Assembly: GCF_025854275.1 (NCBI RefSeq)
Contig: NZ_CP107567.1
Coordinates: 5,642,001 to 5,706,000, forward strand
Direction of reading: 5' to 3'
Length of the DNA: 64,000 bases
From: Streptomyces peucetius
GTDB taxonomy: Bacteria > Actinomycetota > Actinomycetes > Streptomycetales > Streptomycetaceae
The position numbers were made by a program, and so were the translations under genes. Below, one piece after another: positions 1-9,103 of this stretch; positions within the stretch are counted from its first letter, which is position 1; every line of letters begins with the position of its first letter. The notes under the pieces are model-generated. The model searched no databases. It had not been told where the DNA came from and saw only the letters and a program-made list of their open reading frames with translations.

Positions 1-180
1 GGCAACGCGGCCATGTCGCTGCCCTGCGGTCTCGCACCGGAGGACGGCCTGCCCGTCGGCCTGCAGATCATCGCCCCGGCCATGAAGGACGACCGGCTGT
101 ACAAGGTCGGTGCCGCCGTCGAGTCCGCGTTCGTGGAACGCTGGGGACACCCGCTGCTCGAGGAGGCTCCTTCACTGTGA
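1..180 (+). CDS. gatA: Asp/Glu-tRNA(Asn/Gln) amidotransferase subunit A, C-terminal end
   Basis: This is the last 59 codons of an open frame that enters from the left edge and stops at a TGA at 178-180. The segment [20 protein letters not shown] is the typical end of the amidase-signature family as found in GatA. GatA is the glutaminase subunit of the GatCAB complex, which releases ammonia used to convert Glu-tRNA(Gln) or Asp-tRNA(Asn) to the amidated form. The assignment is supported by gatB lying about 380 bases downstream on the same strand. The catalytic Ser-Ser-Lys triad is upstream of the window and cannot be checked. Confidence 0.9.
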   Translation, partial: GNAAMSLPCGLAPEDGLPVGLQIIAPAMKDDRLYKVGAAVESAFVERWGHPLLEEAPSL

Positions 181-249
181 GCGACGCACGCGCGGCCGCC
201 GGGCCGCAGCAGGCGAAGATGCCCGCACCTCTGCGCCGCGTGGGCGGAG

Positions 250-285
250 ATGGGGGAACCTCCCAGGCGTCAGCGCTGGGGGAGA
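250..285. repeat. Imperfect hairpin repeat in the gatA-gatB spacer
   Basis: The spacer holds GGGGGAACCTCCCAG, a short loop, and CGCTGGGGGAG, an imperfect dyad. It resembles G/C-run hairpins near 39548-39580 and 45838-45875 of this window and belongs to the kind of short intergenic repeat common in Streptomyces. Its right arm ends in the GGAGAACGGAG stretch that contains the likely ribosome binding site of the next small gene. Confidence 0.5.
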
Positions 286-298
286 ACGGAGAAAAGCT

Positions 299-541
299 GT
301 GAGTGCCATGGCAAAGAAGGCCAAGAGCTTCAAGAAGTCCAAGACCGGGCTGTATGTGTCGCTCGGCAGCACCGCGTTCGGCGCGATCAGCGTCGCCAAG
401 CAGGCCAAGCTGGCCCGCGAGGACGGCGATGTGCTGCGGCTGATCGACGCCGCGGTGTCCGCCGCCGCCATCGTCACCGGCCTGGCCATCCTCTACCGCG
501 AGCTGAAGCGGCTCGGCGACGACGACGTTCTGCTGGGCTGA
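299..541 (+). CDS. Small membrane-associated protein between gatA and gatB
   Basis: This is an 80-residue protein of unknown function. The N-terminus is lysine-rich ([12 protein letters not shown]). Two hydrophobic stretches follow: one around [17 protein letters not shown], and a stronger one in the second half ([20 protein letters not shown]) that could span the membrane. I chose GTG at 299 because the purine-rich ACGGAG at 286-291 is 7 bases upstream; the in-frame ATG at 308 would be 16 bases away and gives 77 residues. The gene sits in the gat operon with 16 bases to gatB, so it is very likely co-transcribed. From memory, small genes occupy the same place in other Streptomyces. Nothing ties it to tRNA amidation beyond position. 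Confidence 0.75.
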   Translation: MSAMAKKAKSFKKSKTGLYVSLGSTAFGAISVAKQAKLAREDGDVLRLIDAAVSAAAIVTGLAILYRELKRLGDDDVLLG

Positions 542-557
542 GAGGGAAAGTTTCATC

Positions 558-2069
558 GTGACCGTCACTGAACTGGTGTCGTACGAGGACGCCCTCGCGT
601 CCTACGACCCCGTCATGGGCCTCGAGGTCCATGTCGAGCTCGGCACCAAGACCAAGATGTTCTGCGGGTGCTCCACGGAGCTGGGCGCCGAGCCCAACTC
701 GCAGACCTGCCCCACCTGCCTCGGCATGCCCGGCTCGCTGCCGGTCGTCAACGCGGTCGCCGTCGAGTCGGCCGTCAAGATCGGCCTGGCACTGCACTGC
801 GAGATCGCCGAGTGGTGCCGTTTCGCCCGGAAGAACTACTTCTATCCGGACATGCCGAAGAACTTCCAGACTTCGCAGTACGACGAGCCGATCGCCTTCA
901 ACGGCTATCTGGACGTCCAGCTCGAGGACGGTGAGGTCTTCCGTGTGGAGATCGAGCGCGCCCACATGGAGGAGGACACCGGCAAGTCGACCCACGTCGG
1001 CGGCTCAGGCGGCCGCATCCACGGCGCCTCCCACTCTCTGCTGGACTACAACCGCGCCGGTATCCCGCTGATCGAGATCGTCACCAAGCCGATCGTCGGT
1101 GCCGGCGAGCGCGCCCCCGAGGTGGCCAAGGCGTACGTCGCCGAACTGCGCGAGCTCATCAAGGCGCTCGGCGTGTCCGAGGCCCGCATGGAGATGGGCC
1201 AGATGCGCTGCGACGTGAACCTGTCGCTGCGGCCGAACGGCACCGAGAAGTTCGGCACGCGCTCCGAGACGAAGAACGTCAACTCGCTGCGCAGCGTCGA
1301 GCGTGCGGCCCGGTACGAGATCCAGCGGCACGCCGCGGTCCTCTCGTCCGGCGGCACGATCGTCCAGGAGACCCGTCACTTCCACGAGGACGACGGCTCC
1401 ACCACGTCCGGCCGGGTCAAGGAGGAGGCGGAGGACTACCGCTACTTCCCGGAGCCCGACCTGGTCCCGGTCGCGCCCTCGCGCGAGTGGGTCGAGGAGC
1501 TGCGCGCCACGCTGCCGGAGCCGCCGCGGGTGCGGCGCAACCGGCTCCGTGAGGAGTGGGGCGTCTCCGAGCACGACATGCAGTCGATCCTCAACGCGGG
1601 CGCGGTCGACCTGATCGTCGCCACGATCGAGGCCGGCGCGGACGCGGGCGCCGCCCGCAAGTGGTGGATGGGCGAACTGGCCCGCAGCGCCAACGAGTCG
1701 GGCAAGGCGCTCGACGAGCTGGCGATCACCCCGGCGCAGGTCGCCCGGGTGACCGCGCTGGTCAAGGAGGGTTCGCTCAACGACAAGCTGGCCCGCCAGG
1801 TCATCGAGGGCGTGCTTGCCGGCGAGGGCGACCCGGACACGGTCGTCGAGAAGCGTGGCCTCAAGGTCGTCTCCGACGAGGGTGCGCTGGGCGCGGCCGT
1901 CGACGAGGCCATCGCGGGCAACGCGGCGATCGCGGACAAGATCCGCGGCGGTAAGGTCGCGGCGGTCGGCGCGCTGGTGGGCGCGGTCATGAAGACCACG
2001 CGCGGCCAGGCCGACGCGGCGCGGGTCAAGGAGCTGATCCTGGAGAAGCTCGGCGTGACCGAGGGCTGA
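558..2069 (+). CDS. gatB: Asp/Glu-tRNA(Asn/Gln) amidotransferase subunit B
   Basis: This 503-residue protein is the kinase/transamidase subunit of GatCAB, which phosphorylates the misacylated tRNA-bound Glu or Asp and transfers ammonia to it. The N-terminal half shows the GatB signatures [38 protein letters not shown] and [19 protein letters not shown]. The paired cysteines FCGC and CPTC are those that bind zinc in some GatB proteins. The C-terminal part (about 350-500) is the helical YqeY-like tail that binds tRNA; it ends in the usual [14 protein letters not shown]. Length matches the family. GTG at 558 is preceded by GAGAGGGAAAG. It is the last gene of the operon and is followed by a strong hairpin. 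Confidence 0.97.
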   Translation: MTVTELVSYEDALASYDPVMGLEVHVELGTKTKMFCGCSTELGAEPNSQTCPTCLGMPGSLPVVNAVAVESAVKIGLALHCEIAEWCRFARKNYFYPDMPKNFQTSQYDEPIAFNGYLDVQLEDGEVFRVEIERAHMEEDTGKSTHVGGSGGRIHGASHSLLDYNRAGIPLIEIVTKPIVGAGERAPEVAKAYVAELRELIKALGVSEARMEMGQMRCDVNLSLRPNGTEKFGTRSETKNVNSLRSVERAARYEIQRHAAVLSSGGTIVQETRHFHEDDGSTTSGRVKEEAEDYRYFPEPDLVPVAPSREWVEELRATLPEPPRVRRNRLREEWGVSEHDMQSILNAGAVDLIVATIEAGADAGAARKWWMGELARSANESGKALDELAITPAQVARVTALVKEGSLNDKLARQVIEGVLAGEGDPDTVVEKRGLKVVSDEGALGAAVDEAIAGNAAIADKIRGGKVAAVGALVGAVMKTTRGQADAARVKELILEKLGVTEG

Positions 2070-2092
2070 CGGCCCGACGTTCCGTTCCGCGA

Positions 2093-2126
2093 GGGGCGGC
2101 GCACACCCCGGGGTGCGCGCCGCCCC
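2093..2126 (+). terminator. Hairpin terminator after gatB
   Basis: Two 17-base arms starting GGGGCGGC and ending GCCGCCCC pair with a single mismatch and almost no loop, 23 bases after the gatB stop. There is no T-run, which is common for Streptomyces terminators. Confidence 0.7.
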
Positions 2127-2233
2127 TTCGGGGTTCCCGGGACCGGACCAGGCGCCGGGGCCCGTTCCGTGTACGCGCTGGACGGGGGTGGACGGCCCCG
2201 TGACCGATCACCCGAGTGGGGCGTTGACACGGC

Positions 2234-2521
2234 ATGACCCATGCAAAGCGTGTACTCGCCGCCATTGCCCTCGCCACCGGCGCCTCCGCGCTCGCAGCCC
2301 CCGCTGCGAGCGCCGCCTCTCCCGAGCTTCCCGCCGGGACGCTGTCCGTCATGGACACGGTCGACACGCTCGCCGAGAGCTCCGTCGCGCCGGAGCACCG
2401 CGAGCACGTGCCGAACGCGTCCCAGCAGCTGTCCGGGCTCAACCGGCTGACCGAGGTGCCGGGCGAGCTCGACCCGCTGACCGGCCAGGCCGCGCCCGTC
2501 ACGGGCCTGCTCGGCGCCTAG
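2234..2521 (+). CDS. Small secreted protein
   Basis: This 95-residue protein has a clear Sec signal peptide: MTHAKR, a hydrophobic core AIALATGASALAA, and a likely cleavage site after AASA near residue 28. The mature part (about 67 residues) is acidic, has no cysteine and no recognised domain. It contains the segments LSVMDTVDTLAESS and GLNRLTEVPGELDPLTGQAAPVTGLLG, which resemble the short repeats of small exported Streptomyces proteins of unknown role. ATG at 2234 lacks a good ribosome binding site but is the only start that gives a complete signal peptide. It is convergent with the next gene, and a hairpin lies between them. Confidence 0.75.
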   Translation: MTHAKRVLAAIALATGASALAAPAASAASPELPAGTLSVMDTVDTLAESSVAPEHREHVPNASQQLSGLNRLTEVPGELDPLTGQAAPVTGLLGA

Positions 2522-2534
2522 CCGCGCCTCGCCG

Positions 2535-2567
2535 GGGGACTGCCGGGCCATGGGTCGGGCAGTCCTC
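2535..2567. terminator. Hairpin between convergent genes
   Basis: GGACTGCC (2537-2544) pairs with GGCAGTCC (2558-2565) just after the secreted-protein stop and before the 3' end of the leftward gene, so it could serve both. Confidence 0.5.
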
Positions 2568-2636
2568 CGCACTGTGCCGGGCGCCGGCCCGGCAGTTGTT
2601 CCCGGTCCGTTCCGGAGGCCGGCACGGCAGGTGGCG

Positions 2637-3545
2637 TCAGTGGCGGATGCCGAGGCCCGGCAGCCACAGTTCGCCGCGGTCCTTGCAGCTCACGTCGCGT
2701 GCGCGCAGCTCCTCCGGTGCCCTGGTGCCGCGGGCGTACAACTCGGTGACGACCAGCGCGGCCAGCGCCGCCGCGGATTGGCGTGCCGGGTCGGGGAAGT
2801 CGGTCTGCCACCAGCCGCGGTCCCGGCTCTGCCAGCCGCGTGCCAGCATCATCCGGGCACGGTCCTCATTGTTCTCCCCGTCGCGGTCGTCGATCGATGC
2901 GTGGAGCCCGTCCTCGACGCTGTAGGACACGAGAAGCTGGCGGCCCCGGTCGGCGGAGCTGGTCAGACAGAAGCTCGCCCAGTCGGTGCCCACCTGCACC
3001 GGCAGCTGCTCCACCCAGGCCCCGAGCAGCAGTTCCAGCCCGTACTGGAACTGCACCAGGTCCGCCGCGAGCCGGCTGCCGGGGCCCGCCGTCGGGCGCT
3101 CGCCGGGGCCGCTGCGGTCCAGCTGCCAGACGTACGGCAGGAACGCCTGGTCGTAGGGCCGGCCGCCGGACCAGGGGCCGCCCCACTCGAAGGCGCGCCG
3201 CTCCTCGCTCTCCAGGGTCAGGGTGTCGTGGACCGACAGCCCCACCTGCTGCGCGTCCCCGGCGAGCAGCAGGATGCGGTGGCAGTCGCGCCAGCGCACG
3301 CTCGGGCCGGACGCGGAGCCGCCGTACAGCGTCGGCTCGCCGATCCGGGCCACGATCGCGTCGTACACCACCTGGAGCGCTCCGCGCCGCCCCGCCGGGG
3401 TCGTGCCCGGCTCATGGACGAGGACGGGCACGGGGGCGCGGCCCAGATGCGGGCCGGGCGCGTCATGGAGCATGCGGGCGAACTCCGCGGCGTCCGCGGG
3501 CGTCAGGGCCGTCTGGTGGATCCCCCTGTATTCCATGTCGGCCAT
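2637..3545 (-). CDS. Uncharacterised cytosolic protein
   Basis: This 302-residue protein has no signal peptide or membrane segment. I do not recognise the family. Visible features are an N-terminal segment MEYRGIHQTALTPADAAEFARMLHDAP, a tryptophan- and tyrosine-rich centre (FEWGGPWSGGRPYDQAFLPYVWQLDR) and a C-terminal part with an acidic DDRDGENNEDRARMML helix and RGWWQTDFPDPARQSA. The start is uncertain: ATG at 3545 (MADMEYR) or ATG at 3536 (MEYR); the longer upstream frame has atypical composition. It is divergent from the phospholipase gene with a 347-base gap and convergent with the small secreted protein. Function is unknown. Confidence 0.7.
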   Translation of the reverse strand: MADMEYRGIHQTALTPADAAEFARMLHDAPGPHLGRAPVPVLVHEPGTTPAGRRGALQVVYDAIVARIGEPTLYGGSASGPSVRWRDCHRILLLAGDAQQVGLSVHDTLTLESEERRAFEWGGPWSGGRPYDQAFLPYVWQLDRSGPGERPTAGPGSRLAADLVQFQYGLELLLGAWVEQLPVQVGTDWASFCLTSSADRGRQLLVSYSVEDGLHASIDDRDGENNEDRARMMLARGWQSRDRGWWQTDFPDPARQSAAALAALVVTELYARGTRAPEELRARDVSCKDRGELWLPGLGIRH

Positions 3546-3892
3546 CGTGCCAGCCGGCGCCGACAATTCCCGTGGTCTTGCGGACCACGGCCGATTCCTG
3601 TCGCCCGGGGCCGGCCGGGCTCTTCCGGCAGACCCGGTACGGGGGCACGACGCGCGCAGGACCTTGATCCGCCCGGACGGCCCGGGCGGTGCGGGCAGGT
3701 GTGGGCCGGTGCGTCCCGGGGCGGACGCCGCCGTCGTGCCGTGGCCGGAACCCGATTGGACTTCCGTCGTGGCCTCTTGGACGTTCACCACGCGGACGTC
3801 GTCAGGCCTTCTCGCCGACATCGGCCCTGGCTACCGTCCGAGCCCGGCAATGGATCGACGACGAACCATTGACCGTCGACGGGAGGTCGGTT
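3546..3892. promoter_or_regulatory. Divergent spacer, 347 bases, no gene
   Basis: This spacer lies between the starts of a leftward unknown gene and the rightward phospholipase gene and must hold both promoters. I see no convincing small gene and no perfect long palindrome. The only clear element is the ribosome binding site GGGAGG at 3881-3886 before the phospholipase GTG. A TTGACC at about 3869 is a possible -35 but has no matching -10. Confidence 0.4.
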
Positions 3893-6025
3893 GTGTCACC
3901 GGAGATATCGCGCAGAAGAGTGCTCGCGCTCGGGACCGGCGCACTCGGTGCGGCCGCGGCCGGTTCGCTGCTGCCGCCGTCCCTGCGGGCGGCGCTCGCC
4001 GCCGAACCGCCGAGCGGCGGGCTGCGGGCGGTCAGGCACGTGGTGGTCCTCATGCAGGAGAACCGGTCCTTCGACCACTACTTCGGGACACTGCGCGGCG
4101 TCTGCGGTTTCGGCGACCGCAACGCCGTCGAACTCCCCACCGGCAGCCCGGTCTACGCGCAGCCCGCGCCGCACAGCGGGACGGTCCTGCCGTTTCCGGT
4201 GCGGGACGCCGCAGAGACGCAGAAGAAGGACCTCCAGTACATCGGCGACCTCGACCACTCGTGGGGCGGCGGCGCCAGGGCATGGCGCGACGGCTGGATG
4301 GACGGCTGGGTCTCGGCGAAGACCGCCGCGACCATGGCGTACTACGACCGGCGCGACCTGCCGCTGCACTACGAACTCGCGGACACCTTCACCATCTGCG
4401 ACGCCTACCACTCGTCCGTCCACACCTCGACGAACCCCAACCGCAACCACCTGTGGAGCGGCTGGACGGGATACGAGGTTGACGGCAGCCGCGCCGTCAC
4501 CAACGCCGCGTACGCCGAGGGCACCCACCCGGGCTATCCGTGGCCCACGTACGCGGAGCGCCTGGAGAAGGCCGGACGCAGCTGGAAGACGTACACGGAG
4601 TGGGAGAACTTCACCGACAACAGCATCGAGTTCTTCACCAGCTTCAAGAAGATCGCCCGCAAGGCGCTGGCCAGGACCGGTGACGCGGGAGCCGGTGAAT
4701 TCACCTACATGGAGGCCTTCTACGCGAAGGTCCGTGGCACGCAGGACCCCGGGGAGCGGGCCGCTCTGCTCGCCGCGCTCGAGGAGGGCGTGGCGACTCT
4801 GACGCAGAGCGAGCGGTCGCTGTTCGAGCGCGGACTGCGGCGCGTCGAGACCGGCACCCTCGCCGACAGCTTCCGCGCCGACGTCGCCGCCGGCCGGCTC
4901 CCCGAGGTCTCGTACCTGGTGCCGTCCGCCGCCGACTCCGAGCATCCCGGTGCCTCGTCGCCGATCGCCTCCGCCTCGCTCATCTACCGGATCCTCGACG
5001 CCCTGGCCTCGCACTCCGAGGTCTGGCGGCACACCGTGGTCCTGATCAACTACGACGAGAACGACGGCTTCTTCGACCACGTCCCGCCGCCCGTTCCGCC
5101 CATGGACGACCCGGACGAGCGCTGGCAGGGGCTCCCGACCGGCCTGGGGGTCCGCGTCCCGATGCTCGTCGTGTCCCCCTGGTCCGTCGGCGGCTATGTG
5201 TGCTCGGAGGTCTTCGACCACACCTCGGTGATCCGGCTGCTGGAGAAGTGGACCGGTGTCGAGGAGCCTCATATCTCGCCGTGGCGGCGTACCGTCACCG
5301 GCGACCTGACCTCCGCCTTCGACTTCGGCCGCGCCGGGCCGCAGCCGGAGGTGGCGCGGCCGGGGGAGATCCCGCCGTTCACGGGCCGCTGGCGGCCGCA
5401 GCCGCCGGCGGTGCAGTCCATGCCCGTCCAGGAGCCCGGGAACCGGCCGGCCCGCCCGCTGCCGTACCAGCCCGACGCCGACGCCACGGTCTCGGCGGAC
5501 GCCGTCACCGTCGCGCTGCGCAACAGCGGCCGGGCGAGCGCGCACTTCGCGCTCTACCCGTACGCCGGGGAGTTCGACGTCCCCCAGCACCGCGATGTAA
5601 GGGGCAAGGCGCAATGGACGGTGCCCCTTACCGGTGACGCCTACCGCTTCACGATCACCGGCCCCAACGGCTTCCGCCGGGAGTTCGCCGGTCCGGCGGG
5701 CGGCGCGGCGGAGGTCGCCTCCGCCGTCGACCCCCGCGACCGCGACCTGCACCTCACTCTGCGCAACAACGGCAGCGCGCCGCTCACCTTCACCGTGCGG
5801 CCCCTTGGCTATGTGGAGGAAGCCGACCTGCACGACTGGACCCGCCGCATCACGGTCAGGCCGGGCCGCAGCCGCACGGTCGTCCACTCGGCGGCCGACG
5901 CCCACGGCTGGTACGACATCGAGGTGACCGTCGAGGGGGTGGATCCGGAGCCGGCGGCGGTGCCCGGCTTCAGGCGCCGGCTGATGGGCCACATCGAGAA
6001 CGGCCGCGCCGGTGTCTCCGGCTGA
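3893..6025 (+). CDS. Tat-exported phospholipase C, phosphocholine-specific type
   Basis: This 710-residue protein hydrolyses phospholipids, probably phosphatidylcholine, outside the cell. The N-terminus SRRRVLALGTGALGAAAAG is a twin-arginine signal. The phosphoesterase domain (about 40-480) begins with RHVVVLMQENRSFDHYFGTLRGV, the family's metal-binding and nucleophile region, and contains VHTSTNPNRNHLWSGW and NYDENDGFFDHVPPP. Two C-terminal beta domains follow (about 510-600 and 600-700), as in bacterial phospholipase C. GTG at 3893 was chosen because GGGAGG lies 6 bases upstream and the Tat motif follows at once; the open frame extends upstream but without a start that fits. Length agrees with the family (about 700). 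Expression may be phosphate controlled, but I did not find a clear PHO box. Confidence 0.93.
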   Translation: MSPEISRRRVLALGTGALGAAAAGSLLPPSLRAALAAEPPSGGLRAVRHVVVLMQENRSFDHYFGTLRGVCGFGDRNAVELPTGSPVYAQPAPHSGTVLPFPVRDAAETQKKDLQYIGDLDHSWGGGARAWRDGWMDGWVSAKTAATMAYYDRRDLPLHYELADTFTICDAYHSSVHTSTNPNRNHLWSGWTGYEVDGSRAVTNAAYAEGTHPGYPWPTYAERLEKAGRSWKTYTEWENFTDNSIEFFTSFKKIARKALARTGDAGAGEFTYMEAFYAKVRGTQDPGERAALLAALEEGVATLTQSERSLFERGLRRVETGTLADSFRADVAAGRLPEVSYLVPSAADSEHPGASSPIASASLIYRILDALASHSEVWRHTVVLINYDENDGFFDHVPPPVPPMDDPDERWQGLPTGLGVRVPMLVVSPWSVGGYVCSEVFDHTSVIRLLEKWTGVEEPHISPWRRTVTGDLTSAFDFGRAGPQPEVARPGEIPPFTGRWRPQPPAVQSMPVQEPGNRPARPLPYQPDADATVSADAVTVALRNSGRASAHFALYPYAGEFDVPQHRDVRGKAQWTVPLTGDAYRFTITGPNGFRREFAGPAGGAAEVASAVDPRDRDLHLTLRNNGSAPLTFTVRPLGYVEEADLHDWTRRITVRPGRSRTVVHSAADAHGWYDIEVTVEGVDPEPAAVPGFRRRLMGHIENGRAGVSG

Positions 6026-6216
6026 CGTGCGGCCCGTGGCCCGGGGCCGGCGGGACGGTGACCGCGGTCCCCTCGGCCCAGAGCGCACTGTGTGACTAAC
6101 GCCACGAACAGGACAAATGATCACGATTGGCTGCCAGGGTGTTTCCTTGCAGGTCATGAGTTCTTTGCGGGCCGTTCCCGACCAAAGATCCGTTGAGCCA
6201 CCCAGGGAGCGGTCCG

Positions 6217-8427
6217 TTGGCAGCAATCGCCCGGTGGTGCGTCAGGCACCGCTTCGTCGTCGTCCTGCTCTGGCTCGTCACCCTGGTCGGCGCGGCGTCC
6301 GCGGCGACCGTCGCGGGGACCTCGTACTCCAACGACTACGAGGTCCCGGGCACGGAATCGGGCCGCGCCACCGCGGTGCTCCAGGAGGGCTTCGACCGGC
6401 GGAGCGGGGACAGCGACACCATCGTCTGGCACACGGACAGCGGCACCGTCCGTGACCCCGACATCGAGAAACGCATGTCCGCGATGCTCGACGACGTCGC
6501 CGCACTCGACGGCATCGCCCTCGTCGCCGGCCCCTACGGCAGCGACGGCGCCCCGCAGATCAGCGCCGACTCGAAGACCGCGTTCGCGTACGTCACCTTC
6601 GACGACCCTGTCGAGGACATCCCACCGGCTCAGGCGCAGGCCGTCGTGGACACGGCGAGAGCGGCCCGGGCCGACGGGGTGGCGGTCGAGCTCGGCGGTG
6701 GCGCCGTCGCCCTCACCGAAGGCTCCGGCGGCCATCTCGCCGAGATCGTGGGCGTGGCGGTCGCGGCCGTCGTCCTCTTCCTGGTCTTCGGCTCCCTCGC
6801 CGCCAGCGTGCTGCCCATCGCCACCGCGCTCGTCTCCGTCGGCACCGCCTACGCGGGGACAGTGCTCCTCGGCCATGTGATGACCGTCGCCGACTTCGCA
6901 CCCATGCTCGGCCTGCTGATCGGGCTCGGCGTCGGCATCGACTACGCCCTCTTCATCGTCACCAGGCACCGCCAGGGCCTCAAACGCGGCGTGCCGGTCG
7001 ACCGGGCGGCGCGCGACGCCGTGACCACCACCGGCCGGGCGGTCGTCTTCGCGGGCGCCACCGTCTGCATCGCGCTGCTCGGCATGCTGATCCTGCGGCT
7101 CGGTTTCCTGAACGGTGTCGCCATCGCCGCCTCCCTCACCGTCGTCCTCACCGTGGCCGCCTCCGTGACGCTGCTGCCCGCCCTGCTCTCGCTGATCGGC
7201 ATGCGTGCGCTGAGCCGTCGCGAACGGCGCCGGCTGGCCGGGCACGGGCCGCAGCCGGAGCTGCCGACGGGCTTCGCCGCCCGCTGGTCCGCCTTCGTCG
7301 AACGCCGGCCCAAACTGCTGGGCGCCGTCGCCGCGGCCGTCATGCTGGCGCTCGCCCTGCCGACGTTCTCGCTCCACCTCGGCACCTCCGACCAGGGCAA
7401 CGGCCCCGACACCGCCACCACCCGGCAGGCGTACGACCTGCTCGCCGAAGGCTTCGGCCCCGGCATCAACGGGCCCCTCACCCTGGTCGCCGGGCTCGAG
7501 GGCCCCGACGACCACATGGCCATGGACCGGCTCCGCCACGACCTCCAGGCCACCGACGGCGTCTCGTCCGTCGGCCCCGTCACGTACAACGGCAGCGGCG
7601 ACACGGCGGTGCTCACCGTCGTCCCCGAGACCGCGCCCCAGTCGAAGGCGACGAGCGAGCTCGTCGACCGCCTGCGCACCGACGTCCTGCCCGTCGCCGA
7701 GAAGGGCACCTCGCTCGAGGTGCACGTCGGCGGCGTCACCGCGAGCTACGACGACTTCGCGGAGATCATCGTCGGAAAGCTGCCGCTGTTCGTCGGCGTC
7801 GTGATCGCGCTCGGCTGTCTGCTACTGCTCCTGGCCTTCCGCTCCGTCGGCATCCCGCTGAAGGCCGCGGCGATGAACGTGCTCGCCGTCGCCTCCGCCT
7901 TCGGCGTCGTCGTGGCGGTCTTCCAGTGGGGCTGGGGCAGCGAACTGCTGGGTCTCGGCAGAGCCGGCCCCATCGAACCGTTCCTGCCCGTGATCATGGT
8001 CTCGGTGCTCTTCGGGCTCTCCATGGACTACCAGGTCTTCCTGGTCAGCCGGATGTACGAGGAGTGGCTGGAGACCGGCGACAACCGGCGAGCGGTACGC
8101 GTGGGCCTCGCGGAGACCAGCCGTGTGATCAACTCCGCCGCCGTCATCATGATCTCGGTGTTCCTCGCCTTCGTGCTCAGCGGCGACCGGGTCATCGCCA
8201 TGTTCGGCATCGGACTGGCGGCCGCGGTGGCACTGGACGCGTTCGTCCTGCGGACGCTGCTGGTGCCCGCCCTCATGCACATGCTCGGCGGCGCGAACTG
8301 GTGGCTGCCGCGCGGAGTGGACCGGCTGCTGCCGCGGATCAGCATCGAAAAGCCGGCGTCCCGCGAGGCCGCGCATGCGAGGTTCCCGCAGGGGCGCGCG
8401 AGCGAGAGCGGCGAGCTCGTGCCGTAA
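6217..8427 (+). CDS. MMPL-family membrane transporter
   Basis: This 736-residue inner-membrane protein belongs to the MmpL/RND-like exporters, which move lipids or drugs using the proton gradient. It shows the duplicated plan: TM1 (FVVVLLWLVTLVGAASAATVAG), a periplasmic loop, a TM2-6 bundle with the conserved GLGVGIDYALFIVTRHRQ, a cytosolic linker, then the second half with FGLSMDYQVFLVSRMYEEW. GIDYALF and SMDYQVF carry the paired Asp-Tyr residues thought to relay protons. TTG at 6217 has GGGAG 7 bases upstream, so I prefer it to TTG at 6193. The substrate cannot be told. It stands alone downstream of the phospholipase; the next gene follows after 27 bases and may be co-transcribed. Confidence 0.92.
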   Translation: MAAIARWCVRHRFVVVLLWLVTLVGAASAATVAGTSYSNDYEVPGTESGRATAVLQEGFDRRSGDSDTIVWHTDSGTVRDPDIEKRMSAMLDDVAALDGIALVAGPYGSDGAPQISADSKTAFAYVTFDDPVEDIPPAQAQAVVDTARAARADGVAVELGGGAVALTEGSGGHLAEIVGVAVAAVVLFLVFGSLAASVLPIATALVSVGTAYAGTVLLGHVMTVADFAPMLGLLIGLGVGIDYALFIVTRHRQGLKRGVPVDRAARDAVTTTGRAVVFAGATVCIALLGMLILRLGFLNGVAIAASLTVVLTVAASVTLLPALLSLIGMRALSRRERRRLAGHGPQPELPTGFAARWSAFVERRPKLLGAVAAAVMLALALPTFSLHLGTSDQGNGPDTATTRQAYDLLAEGFGPGINGPLTLVAGLEGPDDHMAMDRLRHDLQATDGVSSVGPVTYNGSGDTAVLTVVPETAPQSKATSELVDRLRTDVLPVAEKGTSLEVHVGGVTASYDDFAEIIVGKLPLFVGVVIALGCLLLLLAFRSVGIPLKAAAMNVLAVASAFGVVVAVFQWGWGSELLGLGRAGPIEPFLPVIMVSVLFGLSMDYQVFLVSRMYEEWLETGDNRRAVRVGLAETSRVINSAAVIMISVFLAFVLSGDRVIAMFGIGLAAAVALDAFVLRTLLVPALMHMLGGANWWLPRGVDRLLPRISIEKPASREAAHARFPQGRASESGELVP

Positions 8428-8454
8428 CGGCCCGCAGGCCATCGAAGGAGCACT

Positions 8455-9018
8455 GTGTTCGCGACAGACCTCGGCGACGACGGGGCGGAGCTGCGTCCGC
8501 TGGAACCCTGGCAGGCCGAGGAGTTCTTCGACCACATGGAACGCGGCCGCGAGTACATCGGCCGCTACGTGGGCCTGCCGGACATCGTCACGGACGTCGA
8601 CGCCGCCCGCGGATTCCTCCAGCGGTACGCCGACAAGAAGGCCGCGGACACCGGCCGCATCCATGGCATCTGGCTGGCGGACACCCTTGTCGGGGGCGTC
8701 ATGCTCCGCACCATGGACGTCGACCAGGGCACCTGCGAGGCGGGCTGCTGGCTCGAGCCCTCGGCGGTGGGCCGCGGCCTGGTCACCCGTGCCGTGACGG
8801 TCCTCGTCGACTGGGCGATCGGGACGCGCGGGATGCACCGCGTGGAGTGGATCGTCGCCTCCGCCAACGAGGCGAGCATCAACGTCGCCAAGCGCCTCGG
8901 CATGACCCACGCGGGCACCCGGCGGGAGCCGTACCTGTACCGGGGCGAGCGGCACGACGAGCAGATCTGGTCGGTGCTGGCCCCGGAATGGCAGGCGCGG
9001 CGGCCTCAGCGCGGGTGA
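8455..9018 (+). CDS. GNAT N-acetyltransferase, RimJ/RimL type
   Basis: This 187-residue protein fits the GNAT fold of the RimJ/RimL/ribosomal-protein acetyltransferase group. The acetyl-CoA binding region is SAVGRGLVTRAVTVLVDWAI (motif A, with the R-G-L-V-T-R loop), followed by MHRVEWIVASANEASINVAKRLGM (motif B), which is diagnostic. The acceptor may be a protein N-terminus, an amino group of a small molecule or an antibiotic. GTG at 8455 has GAAGGAG 4 bases upstream. It is 27 bases after the MMPL gene on the same strand, so it may belong to that transcript. Confidence 0.9.
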   Translation: MFATDLGDDGAELRPLEPWQAEEFFDHMERGREYIGRYVGLPDIVTDVDAARGFLQRYADKKAADTGRIHGIWLADTLVGGVMLRTMDVDQGTCEAGCWLEPSAVGRGLVTRAVTVLVDWAIGTRGMHRVEWIVASANEASINVAKRLGMTHAGTRREPYLYRGERHDEQIWSVLAPEWQARRPQRG

Positions 9019-9103
9019 GAAGCCGGCCACGGCGCGGCCAGGCTCACGGCCGGGCGGGGAAAACCGCTGGTGGCCGGTGGACGGCCGGTGCTGGAATGCC
9101 CGG

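Noticed and set aside
3896..6226. Leftward 776-codon frame opposite phospholipase C
   Set aside because: Pure antisense shadow; the plus strand has a Tat signal and catalytic motifs.
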